From assembly GCF_020687685.1 (NCBI RefSeq), contig NZ_JAJEWM010000004.1, positions 1-64,000 on the forward strand: a DNA stretch of 64,000 nucleotides. Reading direction: 5' to 3'. This DNA is from Tessaracoccus sp. OS52. GTDB lineage: Bacteria; Actinomycetota; Actinomycetes; Propionibacteriales; Propionibacteriaceae. The notes below the pieces were generated by a model that was given only the letters and a program-made list of their open reading frames with translations, was not told where the DNA came from and did not search any database. The position numbers were made by a program, and so were the translations under genes. The number at the start of each line of letters is the position of its first letter. Position 1 is the first letter of the stretch. This document shows, piece by piece, positions 59,303 through 64,000 of this stretch.

Positions 59303-60745
59303 TCAGCGTGAGCGAAGGCTCCGCGAGAAGTCGGCCGCGCTGCGGCCAGCTCCCGACGATGCGCCGTCCGGGGCTGCCGACCGGCCACGTGATCCACCGC
59401 GGCGCGCACCGCCCGCAGACCGTTGACCGCCACCGTTGCGGGGAGCGCCGCTTCCGGCCTGCGAACCGTCACGACGACCACCGCCACCATTGCCGGGGCG
59501 ACGGTTACCGCCACCCGAGGTCTGCTGCTCGCTGTGAGCCGTGACACCGGCCAGCTTGGCCGCCTCGTCGGCGGACAGGTAGGTGCGGGCGCCGGGCGCG
59601 AGTGAGCTGAGGATCTCGTGGCCGGGGGTCGCGTTGGTGAAGGTGGGGTTGATTTTCGCCTGGCGGAGCAACTGCCGCACGTCGTTGCGCTGCGACGGCA
59701 GTTCCAGCGTCACGACGGTGCCCGAATTGCCGGCGCGGGCCGTGCGACCGGAGCGGTGCAGGTAGGCCTTGTGCTCGGTGGGCGGGTCGGCGTGGACAAC
59801 CAGGGCGACGTCATCGACGTGGATGCCGCGGGCTGCGATGTCAGTCGCCACCAGCGTCTGCACACGACCCGAGTGGAACGCGTCCATGTTGCGGGTGCGG
59901 GCGTTCTGGCTGAGGTTGCCGTGCAGGTCCACCGTCGGGACGCCCAGGCTCAGCAGCTGCTTGGCCAGCTTCTTCGCGCCGTGCTTGGTGCGGGTGAAGA
60001 TGATCGTGTTGCCCGGGGCGGCCGCGAGCTCGGCGAGCACCTGGGTGCGGTCGTCGTTGTCGATGCGCAGGACGTGGTGGTCCATCTCACCGACGGGGGA
60101 GAGCTCGGAGTCGGCCTCGTGGGTGACGGGGTTGTGCAGGAACTGCTTTACGAGCGTGTTGACGCCCGCGTCGAGGGTGGCGGAGAACAGCATGCGCTGC
60201 CCGGTGCCGGGGGTGGCCTGCAGGATGCGGCGAACGCCGGGCAGGAAGCCCATGTCGGCCATGTGGTCGGCCTCGTCGATGACGGTGATCTCGACGGCCG
60301 AGAGGTCGGCGAGGTTCTGGCCCATGAGGTCCAGGAGGCGGCCGGGGCAGGCGATCAGGACATCGACGCCGCGCTGCAGCGCCTTGGCCTGGGGGTTCTG
60401 GCCGACGCCGCCGAACACGACGGTGGAGGTCAGGCCGGCGGGCTTCTCGAGGGTGACGAGGGACTCGTGCAGCTGGGTGGCCAGCTCACGGGTCGGGGCG
60501 AGGATGAGGGCGCGCGGCTTCTTGGCCTGCTTGCGCTTGTTCGACTCGCTCAGGCGGGCGACCATCGGGAGCAGGAACGCGAACGACTTGCCCGAGCCGG
60601 TGCGGCCGCGTCCGAGGACGTCGCGCCCCGCGAGGGAGTCGGGCAACGTCGCTGCCTGGATGGGGGTGGGGGAAGTGATGCCACGCTCCGCCAGGGCGGA
60701 GGCGAGCTGGGCGGGCACGCCGAGGCGTGCGAAATCTGAAGACAA
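59303..60745 (-). CDS. DEAD-box RNA helicase (RhlE type)
   Basis: A 480-residue ATP-dependent RNA helicase. Motifs in order: Q-motif GITSPTPIQAATLP, I GRGRTGSGKS, Ia APTRELA, Ib CPGRLLDL, II IDEADHM, III FSATLD, IV TIIFTRTKHG, V VATDIAARGI and VI HRSGRTARAG. The last 90 residues are Gly/Arg/Ser-rich (GGGNRRPGNGGGGRRDG), an RNA-binding tail. The start is a TTG at 60745 giving MSSDFARLGVPAQLA; its ribosome-binding site is weak. Such helicases act in rRNA assembly and mRNA decay. Confidence 0.93.
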   Translation of the reverse strand: MSSDFARLGVPAQLASALAERGITSPTPIQAATLPDSLAGRDVLGRGRTGSGKSFAFLLPMVARLSESNKRKQAKKPRALILAPTRELATQLHESLVTLEKPAGLTSTVVFGGVGQNPQAKALQRGVDVLIACPGRLLDLMGQNLADLSAVEITVIDEADHMADMGFLPGVRRILQATPGTGQRMLFSATLDAGVNTLVKQFLHNPVTHEADSELSPVGEMDHHVLRIDNDDRTQVLAELAAAPGNTIIFTRTKHGAKKLAKQLLSLGVPTVDLHGNLSQNARTRNMDAFHSGRVQTLVATDIAARGIHVDDVALVVHADPPTEHKAYLHRSGRTARAGNSGTVVTLELPSQRNDVRQLLRQAKINPTFTNATPGHEILSSLAPGARTYLSADEAAKLAGVTAHSEQQTSGGGNRRPGNGGGGRRDGSQAGSGAPRNGGGQRSAGGARRGGSRGRSAAPDGASSGAGRSAADFSRSLRSR

Positions 60746-60958
60746 AGGGGGTACCTATCGGGAGTTGTCTCACCGGGTGCAAAAGCTGTGAAGCGAAAGC
60801 GGCGTCCTGCAGGATTTGGATTGACCTGCGCGCCAGCGGTCCGAGGTAAGACTGGGCGGACCGACTTGATGAGACTACCAGCCGCGCAACCGAAGCGGAG
60901 AATCGTCGCCCGCCGGTCTCAACCCGAAGGGCTACTCGGGGAGGCGTGAGGATCTGCC

Positions 60959-61010
60959 AGAAACTCCGTTTTCTTTGCACTCGAGCGCAAAGTAAACGGA
61001 GTTTCTGGCC
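60959..61010. repeat. 52-bp near-perfect palindrome, family C
   Basis: CCAGAAACTCCGTTT (60959-60973) and AAACGGAGTTTCTGG (60996-61010) match perfectly over 15 bp. Inner arms CTTTGC (60975-60980) and GCAAAG (60989-60994) extend the stem around ACTCGAGC. It lies between the helicase promoter region and the stop of the YbaK gene. No T-run follows, so a repeat element is more likely than a terminator. Confidence 0.85.
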
Positions 61011-61027
61011 GTGGTTCCCGGGGTGGC

Positions 61028-61561
61028 TCAGAGGGCGAGCGGCATTACCTCGACGCCGGGTAGCCGCGCCAGGTCCGTGCCGCGGATGGCGACCTTGCTG
61101 CCGCGGATCCCGGAGCCGATGACCAGCCACCCGGAGGCCGCGACCTTCTCGTCCACGAGGATCGGCCAGTCCTCGGGCAGTCCGATGGGCGTGATTCCGC
61201 CGTATTCCATGCCGCTGAGCGAGGTGGCGGTGTCCATCGGTGCGAACGAGATCTTCCGGACGTCGAGGTGCTTCTTGATGGTCTTGTTGACGTCGGCGCG
61301 GTCCGTGGCAAGAACCATCACCGCGGCGCGCGACGTGCGCTCACCCCGGCGCCCCTCCACGACCACGCAGTTGGACGACTCGGCCAGTTCGACCTCGTAG
61401 GCCTCGCAGAACGCGGCGGTGTCGGCCAGTTCCGGGTCGATGGGGGCCACGCGGGCCCCGAGACCGCGGATGGCTGCGGCCGTCGGGGCAGCTAGGAGGT
61501 GGGCGGCGTCGTCGGCCGGCCTCCAGTCCAGGTTTCCGGGGAGAGCGCCAGGCGAGGTCAT
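61028..61561 (-). CDS. YbaK/EbsC-type aminoacyl-tRNA deacylase
   Basis: A 177-residue cytosolic protein of the YbaK/ProXp fold. AYEVELAESSNCVVVEGRRG, MVLATDRADVNKTIKKHLDVRKISF, SLSGMEYGGITPIGLPEDWPI and GWLVIGSGIRGSKVAI follow the family. The catalytic lysine is expected in the NKTIKKHL segment. It removes wrongly attached amino acids from tRNA (Cys-tRNA-Pro in classical YbaK). ATG 61561 is used. It is 43 bp downstream of nnrE in the same direction. Confidence 0.88.
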   Translation of the reverse strand: MTSPGALPGNLDWRPADDAAHLLAAPTAAAIRGLGARVAPIDPELADTAAFCEAYEVELAESSNCVVVEGRRGERTSRAAVMVLATDRADVNKTIKKHLDVRKISFAPMDTATSLSGMEYGGITPIGLPEDWPILVDEKVAASGWLVIGSGIRGSKVAIRGTDLARLPGVEVMPLAL

Positions 61562-61604
61562 CCCGCCAGCCTAATCGGGCCGCGCCAACGTTCCCCGGCA
61601 GGGC

Positions 61605-62303
61605 TCAGGGGAGGGGAATCCCGATGTCGGCCACGACGACGCGGCCGCAGCGGTCACTGGCCGGCGGCGTGATGTGGCAGGGCTTGAGAGCGGCGAAGGT
61701 GACGGTTCGTCGGGCGCGGAAGGTGACGCCCCGGACGTCACCGGAGTCCGCGTCTAGTCCGCTGGGCAGGTCCACGCTGATCACCGTCACGTGGGCGGAC
61801 TCACAGGCGCGCGCGAACTCCGCGACCTCCCCCGTCAGCCCCGGCCGCCCCCCGATCCCGAGCACCGCGTCGATCACCAGGTGGGTCTCCTCGAGTTCCT
61901 CCAGGGCGGTGGCGGCATCCACCTCCCGCACGCCGGCGTCCCTGGCGGCGTCCAGACCGCCGGGGTGGGCGCGGTTGGAGGTCAGCCAGACGGCGACGTC
62001 GTGGTGCTCGGCAAGGATGGCTGCGGCGAACAGCCCGTCGCCGCCGTTGTTGCCCGGGCCTACGGCAACCAGGACCCGGCCCCTCGGCGCGTCCGCTGGT
62101 CGTCGGTCGAGGTCGGGCGGCCGTGACTCGAGCGGTGTCGCAGGGAAGCGGTGGTCGGCTCGCGCAAGGTTCGGGGACAGGAACGCAGTGGCGGCATCGG
62201 CGACGGCGCGGGCGGCTCGGCCCATCAGGTCCACGTCGGGGTCGGCGTCGAGAACCTGCTGCTCGGCCAACCGCATCTGCTCGGAGGTGATCACGCGCGG
62301 CAT
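61605..62303 (-). CDS. nnrE: NAD(P)H-hydrate epimerase domain protein
   Basis: A 232-residue YjeF N-terminal domain protein that interconverts the R and S forms of damaged hydrated NAD(P)H. VITSEQMRLAEQQVLDADPDVDLMGRAA opens the fold, and VAVGPGNNGGDGLFAA, VIDAVLGIGGRPGLTGEVAEF and VISVDLPSGLDADSG are the binding motifs. The dehydratase half (NnrD) usually fused or adjacent is not in the window on this side. ATG 62303 is the natural start. It probably shares a transcript with the YbaK gene. Confidence 0.92.
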   Translation of the reverse strand: MPRVITSEQMRLAEQQVLDADPDVDLMGRAARAVADAATAFLSPNLARADHRFPATPLESRPPDLDRRPADAPRGRVLVAVGPGNNGGDGLFAAAILAEHHDVAVWLTSNRAHPGGLDAARDAGVREVDAATALEELEETHLVIDAVLGIGGRPGLTGEVAEFARACESAHVTVISVDLPSGLDADSGDVRGVTFRARRTVTFAALKPCHITPPASDRCGRVVVADIGIPLP

Positions 62304-62376
62304 GGGTCAACCCTCCCATCACGCCTCGGTCGCCACAAGGACCCGCGCGCACACGAGCGGCACCGCATCCTGCCGT

Positions 62377-62493
62377 CGCCACCGATCGCCTCACTCGCCA
62401 CCGTTATCGGGGTTCGCCACCGCTGTAGCGGTGGCGCGGGCGCCGACCGGTGGCGCGGGCGCCGACCGGTGGCGAGGGCGCCAACCGGTGGCG
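62377..62493. repeat. Hairpin plus 19-bp tandem repeat cluster, CGCCACCG family
   Basis: The word CGCCACCG occurs at 62377, 62396 and 62415, then a hairpin CGCCACCGC (62415-62423) / GCGGTGGCG (62428-62436) with loop TGTA, then the reverse word CGGTGGCG at 62448, 62467 and 62486. The period is 19 bp on both sides. Linkers are GCGGGCGCCGAC and AGGGCGCCAAC. The architecture mirrors the 20-bp hairpin arrays at 4941-6776 although the word is different. Confidence 0.9.
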
Positions 62494-62555
62494 AGGACAA
62501 GCGAAGGGGCCGGGCTTACGCCCGACCCCGTAGCCCCGCTCGAGCTTCCAGGAGC

Positions 62556-64000
62556 TCAGCGGAACCGGACGATGTTGTTGAACACCATCTTCCTGACAGT
62601 CCGGTACCCGGTGGCTGTCTGCTCGATCACCGAGGCCTCGGCATAGCTGCGACAACCATTTCCGCCGGTGGCGGGGGTATTGCACTCGGTGCGCCACGCA
62701 CGCCCATCCGCGCCGGTCCAGCTGCCCGGCGTCGCCAGGGGATTGCCCACCCACAGTGACTTCGGCGCATCCACGTAGGTGAGATTGTTGAACACCCACT
62801 GGTTGAGTTTCACGTAGTCGTCGCCGCTGCGGAGGATCGTGGTGGCCCAGATGTAGGTCCAGCACCTCACCGTAGCCGAATAGGGTTCGCACACGGTCAT
62901 CCAGCGCCGGCCGTTGACGTTGTGGAATCCGGGCGTGGTGTACAGCGCCACCGCAGGGTCCACGGGTTTGGCCGTGGCTGACGGCGATGGCGTCGGGGAC
63001 ACGGTCGGCGTCGGGGACACGGTCGGCGACGGCGACGGCGAAGGCGACGGCGACGTCGGCGGCTCGGAATCGCTCGTGGCCACGAGGTTGATGTTGTCGC
63101 CCTGCACCCAGCGGTCGGCGGTCATGGTCGAGCCGGCGTAGACCTCGAGTTGTGAATGGGTGCCGGAGTCGAACTCGACGACGAACATGTGCCAGCCGTC
63201 GAGGTCCCCGAAGGTCTCCTCGGCCACCACGACCCCACCCGGGCCGCTCTGCCTGACGCCCAGGAAGCCCTCTCCCGCGCCGCCTCCTGACGAGTCGCCC
63301 GTCCGCAGCCAGCCGGTCAGCCGGTACTGCGTGTGCGGGGTCACGTCGACCAGCTGCACGACGGCGTGGCTTCCGGCGTTGCTCCTCACCCAGAACTGGC
63401 GCCGGCCCATCTTGGCCCAGGCCTGGTTGGTGTCGATCCCGCCGTTGCCCTGCAGCGTCCAGCCGCCCGGGACGTTCAGCGCGTCGCTCTGCTCGAAGGA
63501 GGAGTCCCGGATCAGGTTCGGCCGGATGACCTGGCCGTCCTCATCCAGGGTGACGTGCATGAGTGCGACGTTGTACTGGTTCCAGATGGACAGGGCGAAG
63601 TAGAGCTCACCGCTGGCCGACCACGGGTGGATGTAGCCGCCGTAGAGCCCTGGGTGCTCAAGCTGGGAGGCGAGCAGCTGCTCCTCGCCCCACGAGGTCG
63701 GTGAGTCGCCGACGCGCAGCACCAGGTCCGCGTTGGTGTTGAGGTAGACCATCTGCCACTGGCCGGTGACCGGGTCGTGGCGGACGGACAGCTCTGCGAC
63801 GGCGGGGCCGATGATCGGCTCGACGGCGGCGTAGTCGTCGGTCCAGGCGCTGCCGTCCCAGTACTCGTAAGCTGCCTTGTCCAGCATCGAGTCCGCCTGT
63901 ACGCGGGCCGCCGACGCCGCACCGAGGCGGCCGTTCGGGGTTCCGAACATGTAGACGAAGTCCTCATGGCGGGTGAATGCGACCATCTGGAACGGGTCGT
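62556..64000 (-). CDS. Secreted DUF4185-like protein, partial at the window edge
   Basis: The 3' end of a gene whose 5' part lies beyond 64000. The visible 481 residues hold the end of a DUF4185-like beta-propeller (FVYMFGTPNGRLGAASAARV, LSVRHDPVTGQWQMVYLN, LYGGYIHPW), a CBM4/9-like carbohydrate-binding domain (LIRDSSFEQSDALNVPGGWT ... YRLTGWLRTGDS), a Pro/Thr/Ser linker (PSPSPTVSPTPTVSPTP) and the C-terminal two-repeat cysteine domain (62559-62945) shared with the broken lipase at 53316. It is probably exported and acts on or binds polysaccharide. The signal peptide is outside the window. Confidence 0.8.
   Translation of the reverse strand, partial: DPFQMVAFTRHEDFVYMFGTPNGRLGAASAARVQADSMLDKAAYEYWDGSAWTDDYAAVEPIIGPAVAELSVRHDPVTGQWQMVYLNTNADLVLRVGDSPTSWGEEQLLASQLEHPGLYGGYIHPWSASGELYFALSIWNQYNVALMHVTLDEDGQVIRPNLIRDSSFEQSDALNVPGGWTLQGNGGIDTNQAWAKMGRRQFWVRSNAGSHAVVQLVDVTPHTQYRLTGWLRTGDSSGGGAGEGFLGVRQSGPGGVVVAEETFGDLDGWHMFVVEFDSGTHSQLEVYAGSTMTADRWVQGDNINLVATSDSEPPTSPSPSPSPSPTVSPTPTVSPTPSPSATAKPVDPAVALYTTPGFHNVNGRRWMTVCEPYSATVRCWTYIWATTILRSGDDYVKLNQWVFNNLTYVDAPKSLWVGNPLATPGSWTGADGRAWRTECNTPATGGNGCRSYAEASVIEQTATGYRTVRKMVFNNIVRFR

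Overview
The window is GC-rich actinobacterial chromosome, with many GTG/TTG starts and many ATGA/GTGA stop-start overlaps. Gene content fits Propionibacteriaceae or a near relative: a polyphosphate-type glucokinase (ppgK), an acetyl/propionyl-CoA:succinate-type CoA-transferase as used in propionic fermentation, a D-lactate dehydrogenase of the FAD plus Fe-S type, and dispersed intergenic repeats typical of that group. The genus is an inference; no rRNA or marker comparison could be run.

Layout. 0.1-5 kb: an MFS transporter, a KDPG-aldolase-fold protein that lacks the Schiff-base lysine, a membrane-anchored surface protein, and a divergent SH3/M15-like cell-wall protein. 4.9-6.8 kb: three hairpin elements with 20-bp tandem arrays enclose one AbiEi-like/DUF559-nuclease-like gene. 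6.9-16 kb: housekeeping (pgi, a YdcF-like protein, the metNIQ methionine importer, an aldo/keto reductase, argS, ppgK). 16-22 kb: a PH/PH/DUF1707 membrane operon, the D-lactate dehydrogenase and tRNA-Gly(CCC). 22-34 kb: an autoregulated-looking HTH operon, a VOC protein, three coupled small membrane proteins, a multi-TM protein, a PemK/MazF-type protein, hydrolases, an M20 amidohydrolase, the CoA-transferase and serB. 34-42 kb: a truncated GH95 gene with an inserted discoidin domain, an HtrA-type protease, a ferredoxin reductase/fatty-acid desaturase pair, two alpha/beta hydrolases and a ribosomal-RNA-type methyltransferase.

42.6-52.6 kb is the most interesting block. It has a LacI-type operator over a good promoter, then a metal-site-deficient M24 protein, a sugar-type substrate-binding lipoprotein, a large uncharacterised glycosidase-like protein, a double ABC ATPase, a permease, a LacI regulator, a polysaccharide deacetylase and an Anabaena sensory-rhodopsin-transducer (ASRT) family protein. 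It looks like an import and breakdown system for a modified saccharide, controlled by its own repressor. A repeat-derived reading frame sits exactly between the last two genes with stop-start overlaps at both ends.

52.8-64 kb: a small lipoprotein, a thrice-broken secreted SGNH lipase gene, a DUF4432 epimerase-like protein, a hydrolase/HxlR divergent pair, a transaldolase-like aldolase, a DEAD-box helicase, a YbaK deacylase, nnrE, a second hairpin/tandem repeat cluster of different sequence but the same architecture, and a partial secreted DUF4185-like protein. The last protein ends in the same roughly 129-residue, internally duplicated cysteine domain as the broken lipase.
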